A program made the position numbers and the translations under genes. Shown in pieces: positions 33,491-41,761 of a stretch of DNA of 64,000 nt. The notes under the pieces are model-generated. The model had not been told where the DNA came from, made no database searches, and worked only from the letters and a program-made list of their open reading frames with translations. Source of the DNA: Streptomyces sp. SN-593 (GTDB lineage: Bacteria > Actinomycetota > Actinomycetes > Streptomycetales > Streptomycetaceae). Location of the stretch: the NCBI RefSeq assembly GCF_016756395.1, contig NZ_AP018365.1, positions 7,072,001 to 7,136,000 on the forward strand. The letters run 5' to 3'. The first letter of the stretch is position 1. Each line of letters begins with the position of its first letter.

Positions 33491-34351
33491 TCAACCGGTC
33501 AGCAGGTGGTCCTGGAGGCGGGTGCGGGCCGCGGGGCCCAGGCACAGGCCCTCCTCCAGGTAGCGGTCCACCGAGCCCCAGCGCTCGTCGATCGTGTCGA
33601 ACGCGGCCCGCAGGTACTCGATCCGGGCCTCGAACAGCGGGTCGAGCAGCGCGCGGACCTCCGGGTCGATCGCGGTGCCGGTGCTGCCGTCGCCGCGCAC
33701 CACCTTGTAGCGGCGGTGCCGGGCGTTGCTCTCCAGGTAGTCCGCCTCGATCGCGGGCCGCTGCACGCCCAGGGCCAGCAGGATGATCGCCATGGAGGTA
33801 CCGGCCCGGTCCTTGCCGGCGGCGCAGTGCAGCAGCGCCGGGACGGCCGCGCCCTGCGCGGGCCCCCCGGCCGGGTCCTGGTCGGCCGCCGTCCCGGCGA
33901 GCAGGGCGAGCATCCGGCCGTGCTCCGAGGTGCGCTCCAGGACGAGCTTGCGGTAGGACGCCTCCATCCGCCGCGCGCCCCGGCCGTCGCCGAGCGCCGC
34001 GTGCAGCGCCGCGAGGTCGCCGTCGCGGACGGTGTGCCAGAAGCCGGCGTGCTGCGCGGGATCGCTGAGCGGGAGGTTGATGTTGCGGGTGCCCGGCAGC
34101 GTGACGTCCGGGCCCTCCAGCGCGATGTCGTCGCCGTTGCGGAAGTCGAAGATCGTGTGCAGCCCGAGTGAGGCGAGGAAGTCCGTGTCCTGCTCGTCGG
34201 CGTGCGCGAGGTGGCCGCTGCGGAAGAGCACCCCCGGCCGCACCCGCCGGCCGTCGGCGGTGGGCAGCCCGCCCACGTCGCGGAAGTTGCGTACCCCGGT
34301 CAGCCGGGGTTCCGGACCGGTCGTGGCGGGCTGCCGTACGTCCTGCGTCAC
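33491..34351 (-). CDS. Protein-tyrosine/lipid phosphatase (Y_phosphatase3 family)
   Basis: A 286-residue cytosolic phosphatase. The P-loop HCAAGKDRAGTS (about 174-185) holds the nucleophilic Cys and Arg with the Lys of the Y_phosphatase3 group, related to the MptpB phosphatase. The N-terminal motif VRNFRDVGGLPT (about 20-31) is characteristic of the family. The GTG at VTQDV was chosen because GAGGGAG lies upstream; the longer upstream frame is Pro/Arg-rich and lacks support. It converges on the hopanoid operon and is divergent from the SGNH hydrolase gene. The target is unknown. Confidence 0.9.
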   Translation of the reverse strand: MTQDVRQPATTGPEPRLTGVRNFRDVGGLPTADGRRVRPGVLFRSGHLAHADEQDTDFLASLGLHTIFDFRNGDDIALEGPDVTLPGTRNINLPLSDPAQHAGFWHTVRDGDLAALHAALGDGRGARRMEASYRKLVLERTSEHGRMLALLAGTAADQDPAGGPAQGAAVPALLHCAAGKDRAGTSMAIILLALGVQRPAIEADYLESNARHRRYKVVRGDGSTGTAIDPEVRALLDPLFEARIEYLRAAFDTIDERWGSVDRYLEEGLCLGPAARTRLQDHLLTG

Positions 34352-34564
34352 CCGGTGCTCCCTCGTCTCTGCGTCGCGTGCGTGCGTCCCCTGCGGGCGC
34401 GCATGGCCACCGCCAAGATACGGCAGCACGGGCAAACGCGTACCGACCGGTACGTGTCCGTCTCGTTCCGCCGGCGGCGGCCTGCCGCGCGGCGGGCGGG
34501 TGGGATGAATCACGTGCCGTCAACCCGTCCTTACGGTCGCGTAGGTCACAGGCCGAGGAGAAAA

Positions 34565-34582
34565 ATGGTGCGACGTGGCTGA
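34565..34582 (+). CDS. Possible 5-codon minigene in the SGNH leader
   Basis: The strong site GAGGAG is followed four bases later by ATG GTG CGA CGT GGC TGA, a 5-residue ORF (MVRRG). It overlaps the GTG of the SGNH hydrolase (34575), which itself has no well-spaced ribosome-binding site. A leader minigene that feeds ribosomes to the GTG would explain this, but it could be chance. Confidence 0.25.
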   Translation: MVRRG

Positions 34583-35483
34583 CGATACGCGGACAACAGA
34601 CGACTACGGAGAGACCGACGGGGAGCGACCGGCGCCGCACGGGCCGACGAGCGGACCGGGCCTCGTGCTCGCGCCCGCCGCGGCCGGGTTCGGGTCGTAC
34701 GCGGCGGTCGGGGACAGCTTCACGGAGGGCGTCGGCGACCCCGGGCCCGGCGAGGCGTTCGTGGGGTGGGCGGACCGGCTGGCGGGGCTGCTCGCCGGCC
34801 GCCGGGCCGAGGGCGGCCCGCCCGGCGCCTTCCGCTACGCCAACCTCGCGGTGCGCGGCCGGCTGCTGGACCGGATCATCGACGAGCAGGTGCCCCGGGC
34901 GGTGACGCTCGCGCCCGACCTGGTCACCTTCTGTGCCGGCGGCAACGACATCCTGCGCCCGGGCAGCGACCCCGACGCGCTCGCCGAGCGGTTCGAGGGC
35001 GCGGTGGCGGACCTGCGCGCGGTGGTGGGCACGGTGCTGGTCTGCACCGGCTTCGACACCCGCGGGGTGCCCGTGCTGGGCCTGCTGCGCGGCAAGATCG
35101 CGACGTACAACGCGCACATCCGGGCGGTCGCCGACCGCTACGGCTGCCCGGTGCTGGACCTGTGGTCGCTGAGGTCCATCCACGACCGGCGGGCCTGGAG
35201 CGAGGACCGGCTGCACCTGTCCTCGGCCGGGCACGCGCGGGTGGCGCTGCGCGCCGCCCAGGTGCTCGGGATCGAGACGCCGTCCGACCCGGACCTGCCC
35301 TGGCCGCCCGAGCCGCTCCGGCTGCCCGCGCAGGTCCGGAAGGACAACCTCCACTGGGCCCGCGAGTACCTGGTGCCGTGGATCGGCCGCCGGCTGCGCG
35401 GGGAGTCCTCCGGCGACGACGTGCTGCCCAAGCGGCCGGAACTGCTGCCGCTGGAGCCCGCCCGACTGGAGTCCTGCCGCTGA
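34575..35483 (+). CDS. SGNH-family GDSL hydrolase/esterase
   Basis: A 302-residue SGNH hydrolase. Block I is AVGDSFTEGVGD (about 44-55) with the catalytic Ser. The block II glycine lies in NLAVRGRLLD (about 90-99), and block III is CAGGNDILRPG with the Asn. Block V is EDRLHLSSAGHARVA (about 211-225) with Asp and His. No signal peptide is seen, so it is cytosolic, unlike secreted members. The first 35 residues are charged and probably disordered. The GTG start lacks a good ribosome-binding site of its own; see the minigene in the leader. The substrate is unknown. Confidence 0.88.
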   Translation: MADDTRTTDDYGETDGERPAPHGPTSGPGLVLAPAAAGFGSYAAVGDSFTEGVGDPGPGEAFVGWADRLAGLLAGRRAEGGPPGAFRYANLAVRGRLLDRIIDEQVPRAVTLAPDLVTFCAGGNDILRPGSDPDALAERFEGAVADLRAVVGTVLVCTGFDTRGVPVLGLLRGKIATYNAHIRAVADRYGCPVLDLWSLRSIHDRRAWSEDRLHLSSAGHARVALRAAQVLGIETPSDPDLPWPPEPLRLPAQVRKDNLHWAREYLVPWIGRRLRGESSGDDVLPKRPELLPLEPARLESCR

Positions 35484-35563
35484 TCGGGGCCGGCCGCTCG
35501 CCGGAGCGGTGAGCGGTCGCTCCCGGTCGGGCGGGGCGGGTGGCGCGGGAGAGGCGGTGCGTT

Positions 35564-35611
35564 GCCCGGTGCGTCAGCGGGGCGCGTGCCCGGTATGTCA
35601 GCGGGGCGCGT
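35564..35611 (+). repeat. Tandem 24-bp repeat across the 3' end of the ATP-binding gene
   Basis: Two 24-base copies (35564-35587 and 35588-35611) differ at two bases. The second copy holds the expected stop codon of the leftward ATP-binding gene, and the first repeats the same stop again. The duplication is next to the likely frameshift in that gene, so a replication or recombination event may have caused both. Confidence 0.65.
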
Positions 35612-36057
35612 GGTGTGCGGCCAGTTCGGCCCACACCACGCGCCCCCGTGCCGTCCGCTGCGGGGTCGGAGCCCCAGGCCGTCGCCAGCACGCTCACCAG
35701 CAGCAGGCCGCGGCCGCCCTCCTCGTCGTCGGTGGCCGTACAGGGCACCGGGCTCGCGCCGCCGCACCCCTGGTCGGTCACCTCCAGCCGCACCGCCGAG
35801 CCGACGTCGCGCAGCGCGCACGTGATCTGCCGGCTGTCGGTGTGCCGGACGGCGTTGGTGAACAGCTCGGTCACCACCAGGCCGGCGTCGTCCCTCAGTT
35901 CCGCGTCCGCGCCCCATTCCCGCAGCCGGGCCCGTATCCGGGCGCGGGCGTCCGCCACGGACGCGCTCATCGCGGGCAACCGGAAGACGTCCTGGCGCGT
36001 ACAGGCGCGGACGTCCGCCCGGTGTCCGGGTCGGAGGGCGTGAGTTGAAAGGACCAC
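35598..36057 (-). CDS. RsbW-like ATP-binding protein with a probable frameshift near its C terminus
   Basis: A GHKL ATPase partner of the XRE/DUF397 genes next to it. The N box is LVVTELFTNAVRHT, G1 is VTDQGCGGA and G2 is EEGGRGLLLVSVLATAWG, all intact. After DPAADGTGA the uninterrupted frame turns into an Arg/Pro-rich tail that runs to about 34924, across the SGNH gene. A one-base shift near 35640 gives the expected family ending RVVWAELAAHHAPR and a stop at 35598. I therefore call a frameshift (real or a sequencing error) that spares the catalytic core. The start is uncertain: a GTG (36057) keeps the first strand RQDVFRLPA, whereas the ATG at 35970 would lose it. Divergent from the XRE gene, as usual in WhiJ-like loci. 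Confidence 0.7.
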
Positions 36058-36193
36058 CCCGTAACTATGGGCCCCGCCCTGGACACATGGCAAGGTCCGA
36101 ACTGTAAATTACAGAATCGACAGAACATGCTGTTCCTGGCGCTGACGTCATGACACACTGCTTGTCAGTCAAGGGAGTTGGAGGTTGAGGCAC
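36058..36193. promoter_or_regulatory. Divergent WhiJ-like regulatory region with two palindromes
   Basis: This AT-richer spacer has two 13-base perfect dyads with 1- and 3-base centres: CTGTAAATTACAG (36102-36114) and GAACATGCTGTTC (36123-36135). TGACGTCA follows at 36143-36150. They sit between the ATP-binding and XRE starts and are good candidates for binding by the XRE protein itself. Confidence 0.55.
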
Positions 36194-37060
36194 GTGATGG
36201 ACCCCAGGCCGGGCGGTGCGCCGACGGTCCTGCGCATGGTGCTCGGCAAGCGACTCCAGGACCTCCGTGAGAAGGCCGGCCTCAGCTTCGAGCAGGCCGG
36301 GCGCGCCCTTGATGTGACACACGCCACGATCCGGCGGATGGAGAAGGCAGAAGTCGGGCTGAAGATCCCGTACGTCGAGAAGCTGCTCACCACGTACGGG
36401 GTCACCGCCCCCGACGAGATCGGCGGCTTCCTCGCGCTGTGCCGCGAGGCCAACCGGCCCGGTTGGTGGCACAACTTCCGCGACGTGCTGCCCGAGTGGT
36501 TCAGCGCCTTCGTCAGCCTCGAAGGCGAGGCGTCGGTCATCCGCGCCTACGAACCGCACTACGTCCCCGGACTGCTCCAGGTCCCCAGCTACGCCCAGGC
36601 CGTGCTGCGTGCCGGCCTGCCCAACGCCACATCCGAGGAGATCGACCGGCTGGTCACGCTGAGGGTGGAGCGGCAGGCGCTGCTCTCCCGCGCCGAGGCG
36701 CCGCTGCTGTGGGTCGTGATGGACGAGACGGTGCTGCGCCGGCCGATCGGCGGCCCGAAGGTGATGCGCGAGCAGGTGGGTGCCCTGATGGACGCCGCCG
36801 ACCTGCCGAACGTGCGCCTCCAGGTGATCCCGTTCGCCGCGGGCCCGCACCCGGCCATGTACGGGCCGTTCCACATCTTCCGGTTCCAGCTCAAGGAGAT
36901 CCCGGACATCGCCTACACCGAGAGTCTGGTGGGCGGCGCCTACTTCGACGACCGGGACGACGTGTCCACCTTCCTCGAGGCCCTCGACCGGATGTGCGCG
37001 CAGGCAGCGCCGGCACAGAGCACCAAAGCCATCCTCGATGGCATGCGCAAGGAGATCTGA
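36194..37060 (+). CDS. XRE-family regulator with DUF5753 domain (WhiJ-like)
   Basis: A 288-residue regulator. The helix-turn-helix is at about 16-70 (LGKRLQDLREKAGLSFEQAG, then VTHATIRRMEKAE). The DUF5753 domain follows (IRAYEPHYVPGLLQVPSYAQ at about 118 and on to the end), a fold common in streptomycete paralogues of WhiJ. The GTG was chosen because GGAGG lies nine bases upstream; the TTG three codons earlier touches the ribosome-binding site. It is followed three bases later by a DUF397 gene and is divergent from an ATP-binding protein, so all three parts of the WhiJ-type module are present. Such modules control development and antibiotic production. Confidence 0.9.
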   Translation: MMDPRPGGAPTVLRMVLGKRLQDLREKAGLSFEQAGRALDVTHATIRRMEKAEVGLKIPYVEKLLTTYGVTAPDEIGGFLALCREANRPGWWHNFRDVLPEWFSAFVSLEGEASVIRAYEPHYVPGLLQVPSYAQAVLRAGLPNATSEEIDRLVTLRVERQALLSRAEAPLLWVVMDETVLRRPIGGPKVMREQVGALMDAADLPNVRLQVIPFAAGPHPAMYGPFHIFRFQLKEIPDIAYTESLVGGAYFDDRDDVSTFLEALDRMCAQAAPAQSTKAILDGMRKEI

Positions 37061-37063
37061 ACC

Positions 37064-37315
37064 ATGGATCGCGTCACCAACGACAGCATCTACAACGGAA
37101 TGCCCGCCGCGGAACTCGGCGCGGACGGCTGGCGGAAGCCCTGGAGCGGCGGCAACGGCGGCTCCTGCGTGGAGGCCAAGCGCCTCAACGACGGCCGGGT
37201 GGCGCTGCGCCAGTCCACCGACCCCGAGGGCCCCGCGCTCATCTACACCAACCACGAGATCACCTCGTTCATCCAGGGCGCCAAGGCCGGCGACGCGGAC
37301 TTCCTGCTCGGATGA
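37064..37315 (+). CDS. DUF397 domain protein (WhiJ-module partner)
   Basis: An 83-residue cytosolic protein. Its hallmarks are WRKPWSGGNGGSCVEAKRLNDG and the last strand VALRQSTDPEGPALIYTNHEIT region, which match DUF397. In streptomycetes DUF397 proteins antagonise the adjacent XRE regulator. The ATG starts three bases after the XRE stop and GGAGATC lies upstream. It is slightly longer than the smallest members (about 60-70 residues). Confidence 0.9.
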   Translation: MDRVTNDSIYNGMPAAELGADGWRKPWSGGNGGSCVEAKRLNDGRVALRQSTDPEGPALIYTNHEITSFIQGAKAGDADFLLG

Positions 37316-37382
37316 CCGGGACCCGACGCCGGCCCGGCCGGCTCCGACACCCCGACCAGGACACGACGAAGCGGAGGACCGC

Positions 37383-38177
37383 GTGACCGAGCAGGGCTTT
37401 CCCGCCGGTGAGATCGACACATCCCGGCCGCACCCGGCCCGGATGTACGACTACTACCTCGGTGGCAAGGACAACTACGAGGTGGACCGGGAAGCCGCCG
37501 ACCGCGTGGTGGACGCCGTGCCCGAGGTGGTCGTCGGGGCCCGCGCGAACCGGGACTTCCTCCAGCGGGCGGTGCGCTACCTCGCCGAGCACGGGGTGCG
37601 CCAGTTCATCGACATAGGCACCGGCATCCCGACCTCGCCGAACACCCACGAGATCGCCCACTCGGTCGCGCCCGACGCCCGGATCGCCTACATCGACAAC
37701 GACCCGATCGTCGCCACCCACGCCGGCGCCCGACTGCTCGGCACCGGCAACACCGGCTTCTTCCTCGCCGACATGCGCGACCCGCAGACGATCCTGAACC
37801 ACCCCACCATCCGGGAGCTGATCGACTTCGGACAGCCGGTCGCCCTGATGCTGGTGTCGGTGCTGCACTTCGTCACCGACGAGGAGAACCCGCGCGAGAC
37901 CGTCGCCACGCTGCGCGACGCCATGCCCGAGGGCAGCTACCTGGTGCTCTCGCACGCCACCGCCGACTTCAACGCCGGCAAGGCCGACGAGGTCACCACG
38001 GTCTACAAGAAGGCCACCGCGCTGCTCACCCCGCGCACCCACGCCGAGGTGCTGGACCTCTTCGGCGGGTTCGAACTGGTCGAGCCGGGCCTGGTCCAGG
38101 TCAACCACTGGCGGAACGAGGTGCCCGAGGACACGCCGCCGGTCGGCGTCTACGGGGCCATCGGCCGCAGGCGCTGA
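37383..38177 (+). CDS. SAM-dependent methyltransferase (Methyltransf_19/DUF574 family)
   Basis: A 264-residue methyltransferase of a streptomycete-rich family. The N-terminal hallmark PHPARMYDYYLGGKDNYEVD (about 14-33) and the SAM-binding motif QFIDIGTGIPTSPNTHE (about 76-92) are clear. A GTG start with GGAGG upstream. It lies 67 bases after the DUF397 gene and may be cotranscribed with the WhiJ-like module. Substrates of this family are largely unknown. Confidence 0.9.
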   Translation: MTEQGFPAGEIDTSRPHPARMYDYYLGGKDNYEVDREAADRVVDAVPEVVVGARANRDFLQRAVRYLAEHGVRQFIDIGTGIPTSPNTHEIAHSVAPDARIAYIDNDPIVATHAGARLLGTGNTGFFLADMRDPQTILNHPTIRELIDFGQPVALMLVSVLHFVTDEENPRETVATLRDAMPEGSYLVLSHATADFNAGKADEVTTVYKKATALLTPRTHAEVLDLFGGFELVEPGLVQVNHWRNEVPEDTPPVGVYGAIGRRR

Positions 38178-38280
38178 GCCCCGCGCGCAGCGGGCCGCAC
38201 CAGACAGGGGCCCTGCCGGGGCGCCCGGACCGTGTCAGGGGAAGGACACGTCCGGGAGGGCCGACCGGCGGGGCCCCACA

Positions 38281-38329
38281 CCTCTTTCCGGGCCCCACGC
38301 CCGTTGCCGGAACGGCCTCTTTCCGGGCC
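38281..38329 (+). repeat. 14-bp direct repeat in a convergent spacer
   Basis: CCTCTTTCCGGGCC occurs at 38281-38294 and 38316-38329, 21 bases apart, in the roughly 260-base convergent gap between the methyltransferase and the oxidoreductase. Apart from this and short GC-rich dyads I see no gene or site in the gap. Confidence 0.5.
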
Positions 38330-38441
38330 GGGCTCCCTCCGGCGGCGCTTCATGCCACGGCGCACGCCCGTCCGCGCCGGCCCCCGCCCGGCCCGTGCAG
38401 CCCCGACTGGCCCCCCGCCGCCCGTGCCGCCCCCGTGTGGC

Positions 38442-39470
38442 TCAGCGCGCCGTCTCCACCGCGACCGTGACGTCCTCCAGCGACGCGGCGAAGTCCGCGC
38501 CCAGCGCGCGCGACGGGGTCTGGAAGCCGGTCGCCAGCTCCGGCAGCCGCTGCACGATCCGCAGGACCGCGTCGCTCGTCAACCGGTACGGGTTCGGGCC
38601 GGTCAGCGTCGCGGCCGCCCGGTTCCCCGCGGCGTCCGTGGCCTGCCCCCACACCTCGCACCGGCTGCCCGCGAGCCGCCGCTCGCCCGGCCCGCGCACC
38701 AGCCGTCCCACCACGCCCGACACCGCGCCGCGCAGCGGGCCGAGCCGTACCGCCCGGGACGCGGCGACCACGGCCTGCGGCATCGCGGTGTACGTCGTCA
38801 CGTCCGGGATGCCGGTGGAGTGGTAGGCGGTGCTCACGTCGCCCCACGGGATCGACACCACCGTGCGGGCCCCCGACGGGAAGGCGGCCCGCACCTGGCG
38901 CGACCCCAGCGGCACCGAGCGGATCTCCCCGCCGCTGCGGATGCGGCCGCCGTCGGGGGTGCCCTCCACCATGGTCCGCGCGGTGCCCGGGCTGGGGCCG
39001 CCGCCGGTCAGGAACGCCAGGTCGAGCTGGGTCGCGTCCGGCAGCCTGGCCGCGAGCAGCGCCGCCACGCAGTCGGTGGGCACCACGTCGAAGCCCGCGC
39101 CCGGCAGCAGGGTGATCCCGGCCGCCTCCGCGCGGGCACCGAGCGCGTGCAGCGACTCGAACACGTCGATCTCGCCGGTGATGTCCAGGTAGGGCGTCCG
39201 CGTCTCCAGGCACGCGTGCGCCATCGGCAGCGCGGTGCGGACGAACGGGCCCGCGCAGTGCGCCACCGCCGTCACGTCCTTGAGCCCCCGGCGCACCGCG
39301 GCGGGCTCGGACAGGTCGAACACCCGGTGCTCCAGGCCGAGTTCGGCGGCGAACGGAACCAGCTTGGCCGCGTTGCGACCGGCCAGCACGGGACGCAGGC
39401 CCTGCGTGACGGCACGCCGGGCGATCAGGCGACCGGTGTACCCGGTGGCCCCGTACAACAGCCAGGTCAT
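38442..39470 (-). CDS. Saccharopine dehydrogenase-like oxidoreductase
   Basis: A 342-residue NAD(P)-binding protein. The N-terminal Rossmann motif LLYGATGYTGRLIARRAV (about 4-21) and the CxGPF signature AHCAGPFVRTALP (about 70-82) match the saccharopine-dehydrogenase-like/trans-acting enoyl reductase family of actinobacteria. It lacks the C-terminal saccharopine-binding part of true lysine enzymes, so its substrate is probably different, for example a lipid or polyketide. The ATG has AAGGA upstream. It is divergent from the M3 peptidase gene. Confidence 0.88.
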   Translation of the reverse strand: MTWLLYGATGYTGRLIARRAVTQGLRPVLAGRNAAKLVPFAAELGLEHRVFDLSEPAAVRRGLKDVTAVAHCAGPFVRTALPMAHACLETRTPYLDITGEIDVFESLHALGARAEAAGITLLPGAGFDVVPTDCVAALLAARLPDATQLDLAFLTGGGPSPGTARTMVEGTPDGGRIRSGGEIRSVPLGSRQVRAAFPSGARTVVSIPWGDVSTAYHSTGIPDVTTYTAMPQAVVAASRAVRLGPLRGAVSGVVGRLVRGPGERRLAGSRCEVWGQATDAAGNRAAATLTGPNPYRLTSDAVLRIVQRLPELATGFQTPSRALGADFAASLEDVTVAVETAR

Positions 39471-39679
39471 GGGGTGCGATCCTTCCGCGGCGGTGCTGCG
39501 AGAGCTGACCGGAACCGTACACGCGCGGTCTGTCAGGCCGCTATCCAGGCGTTCGGCAGGTGGACGGGGCACGCGGCGCGGCGCGGTGCCGGGGTGGCCG
39601 CGTCGGCCACGGGGGCGGGATCCGGCCCGTACCCGAAAGCGCCGGGGTGCGGGCCGGACCGGCTGTATAGGGTCGCAAG

Positions 39680-41692
39680 GTGACCACGAACCCGCTGCTG
39701 GAACCGAGCCCGCTGCCCTACGGCCTGCCGCCCTTCGCCGAGTTGGCGGACGCCCACTACCTGCCGGCGTTCGAGCGGGGCATCGCCGAGCACACCGCGG
39801 AGGTCGAGCGGATCGCCACCGACCCCGCGCCGGCCACCTTCGCGAACACCGTGGAGGCGCTGGAGCGTTCGGGGCAACTGCTGGCACGGGTGCGGGCGGC
39901 CTACGACAACCAGGCGGCGGCGCATGTCACGGACGGGCTGCGGGAGATCGAGGCCCGCGTCAGCGCGATGACGGCGGCCCACGCCGACGAGGTGTACCTC
40001 GACCCGGCCCTCAACGCCCGGATCAGGACGCTGTACGAGGCGCGCGCGGACCTCGGCCTCGACCCGGAGTCGCTGCGGCTGCTGGAGCGCTACCGGACCG
40101 ACTTCGTCCGCGCCGGGGCCGAGCTGTCCGAGCCGGACCGGGCCCGGCTGCGCGAGCTGAACGCCTCGATCGCCGCCGCGCGCACCGAGTTCGGCCAGAA
40201 CGTGCTGGCCGCCGGCAGGGACGGCGCGCTCGTGCTGGACGACCCCGCGCAGTTGTCCGGGCTGTCCGCGGACGCGGTCGCGGCCGCCGCGGCGAACGCC
40301 CGCGAACTGGGCCACGAGGGCAAGTGGGTGCTGAGCCTGCGGAACTTCACCAACCAGCTCGAACTCGCGCTCCTGGACGACCGCGACGTCCGCCGCCGGC
40401 TGCTGGCCGCCGCCATGGACCGGGCCCAGGACACCAACGGCCCGCTCGCCGTCACCCTCGCCACGCTGCGCGCCGAGCGGGCCGCGCTGCTCGGCCACCC
40501 CAGCCACGCCGCCTACACCGTGGCCGACACCACCGCGGGCAGCACCGCGGCCGTCACCGACCTGCTGGAGCGCCTGGTGCCGCCCGCCGTGGCCAACGCC
40601 CGCCGCGAGGCCGAGTCCCTCGCCGAGGCCGCCGGCGGGCCCATCGAGGCGTGGGACTGGGCGTACTGGTCGGAGAAGGTCCGCAGGGAGCGCCACTCCG
40701 TCGACCAGGCCGCGCTGCGCCCGTACCTCGAACTGGAGGCGGTGCTGCGCGACGGCGTCTTCCACGCCGCCCACGAGGTGTACGGCATCACCGTCACCGA
40801 GCGGCCCGACCTGGTCGGGTATCACCCCGACGTGCGGGTCTTCGAGGTCTTCGACGCCGACGGCAGCGGCCTGGGGCTGTTCCTGGCCGACTTCTTCGCC
40901 CGGCCGACCAAGCGCGGCGGCGCCTGGATGAACGCGCTGGTCGCGCAGTGCGGCCTGCTGGACCGCCGGCCGGTGATCGTCAACAACCACAACATCGCCA
41001 GGCCCGCGCCCGGCGAGCCGGCGCTGCTGACCTTCAGTCAGGTCGACACGCTCTTCCACGAATTCGGTCACGCGCTGCACGGGCTCTTCTCCGACGTGCG
41101 CTACCCGTACTTCTCCGGTACGGCGGTGCCGCGCGACTTCGTCGAGTACCCCTCCCAGGTCAACGAGATGTGGTCGACCTGGCCCGAGGTGCTGGCGCGG
41201 TACGCCCGCCACCACGAGACCGGCGAGCCGATGCCGGAGGGCATGGTGGCCAGGATGCTGGAGGCCGCGCGGTTCGGGGAGGGCTTCGCGACCGTGGAGT
41301 ACCTGGCGGCGGCGCTGCTGGACTGGGCCTGGCACTCGCTGCCGGCCGGCGCCGACCCGGGCGACCCGCTGGAGTTCGAGGCCCGCGCGCTGGCCGCGGC
41401 CGGGATCGACCTGCCCGCGATCCCGCCGCGCTACCGCACCACGTACTTCACGCACGTCTTCGGCGGCGGTTACAGCGCGGGCTACTACTCCTACATCTGG
41501 AGCGAGGTGCTGGACGCGGACACGGTGGACTGGTTCGAGACGCACGGCGGCATGCGGCGCGCCAACGGGGAGGTCTTCCGGCGCGAGCTGCTGGCGAGGG
41601 GCGGGAGCAGGGACCCGATGGCCGCGTTCGCCGCGGTGCGCGGCCGCGCGCCGCGGATCGAGCCGCTCCTCGCCCGCCGCGGCCTGCGGTAG
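39680..41692 (+). CDS. M3-family metallopeptidase (oligopeptidase/peptidyl-dipeptidase)
   Basis: A 670-residue cytosolic zinc peptidase of the thimet-oligopeptidase/Dcp family. The zinc motif HEFGHALHG (about 457-465) has both His ligands and the catalytic Glu. The third ligand Glu and the downstream YPSQVNEMWSTW region (about 491) are intact, as are the ARFGEGFATVEYL and FTHVFGGGYSAGYYSYIW segments. It degrades short peptides released by proteasome or import. The GTG start has only AAGG next to it, and the promoter may be very near. A hairpin ends the gene. Confidence 0.93.
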   Translation: MTTNPLLEPSPLPYGLPPFAELADAHYLPAFERGIAEHTAEVERIATDPAPATFANTVEALERSGQLLARVRAAYDNQAAAHVTDGLREIEARVSAMTAAHADEVYLDPALNARIRTLYEARADLGLDPESLRLLERYRTDFVRAGAELSEPDRARLRELNASIAAARTEFGQNVLAAGRDGALVLDDPAQLSGLSADAVAAAAANARELGHEGKWVLSLRNFTNQLELALLDDRDVRRRLLAAAMDRAQDTNGPLAVTLATLRAERAALLGHPSHAAYTVADTTAGSTAAVTDLLERLVPPAVANARREAESLAEAAGGPIEAWDWAYWSEKVRRERHSVDQAALRPYLELEAVLRDGVFHAAHEVYGITVTERPDLVGYHPDVRVFEVFDADGSGLGLFLADFFARPTKRGGAWMNALVAQCGLLDRRPVIVNNHNIARPAPGEPALLTFSQVDTLFHEFGHALHGLFSDVRYPYFSGTAVPRDFVEYPSQVNEMWSTWPEVLARYARHHETGEPMPEGMVARMLEAARFGEGFATVEYLAAALLDWAWHSLPAGADPGDPLEFEARALAAAGIDLPAIPPRYRTTYFTHVFGGGYSAGYYSYIWSEVLDADTVDWFETHGGMRRANGEVFRRELLARGGSRDPMAAFAAVRGRAPRIEPLLARRGLR

Positions 41693-41698
41693 GTCCAG

Positions 41699-41743
41699 CC
41701 GTCCGCGGTCCCCGGCGGCCGCGGCGCCGGGGACCGCGGACGG
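41699..41743. terminator. Hairpin terminator after the M3 peptidase
   Basis: An 18-base perfect stem (41699-41716 with 41726-41743) and 9-base loop lie seven bases after the M3 stop and 18 bases before the convergent MBL stop. Confidence 0.9.
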
Positions 41744-41761
41744 CCCGGCGCCGCGGGGCGG

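Noticed and set aside
34924..35597. Long C-terminal tail of the ATP-binding protein running across the SGNH gene
   Set aside because: The tail is Arg/Pro/Ala-rich and opposite a well-supported gene. It is better explained by a frameshift near 35640.
36162..36172. TTGTCAGTCAA near the XRE gene as an eighth operator
   Set aside because: One mismatch in the second half-site, far from the cluster, and the locus has its own palindromes.
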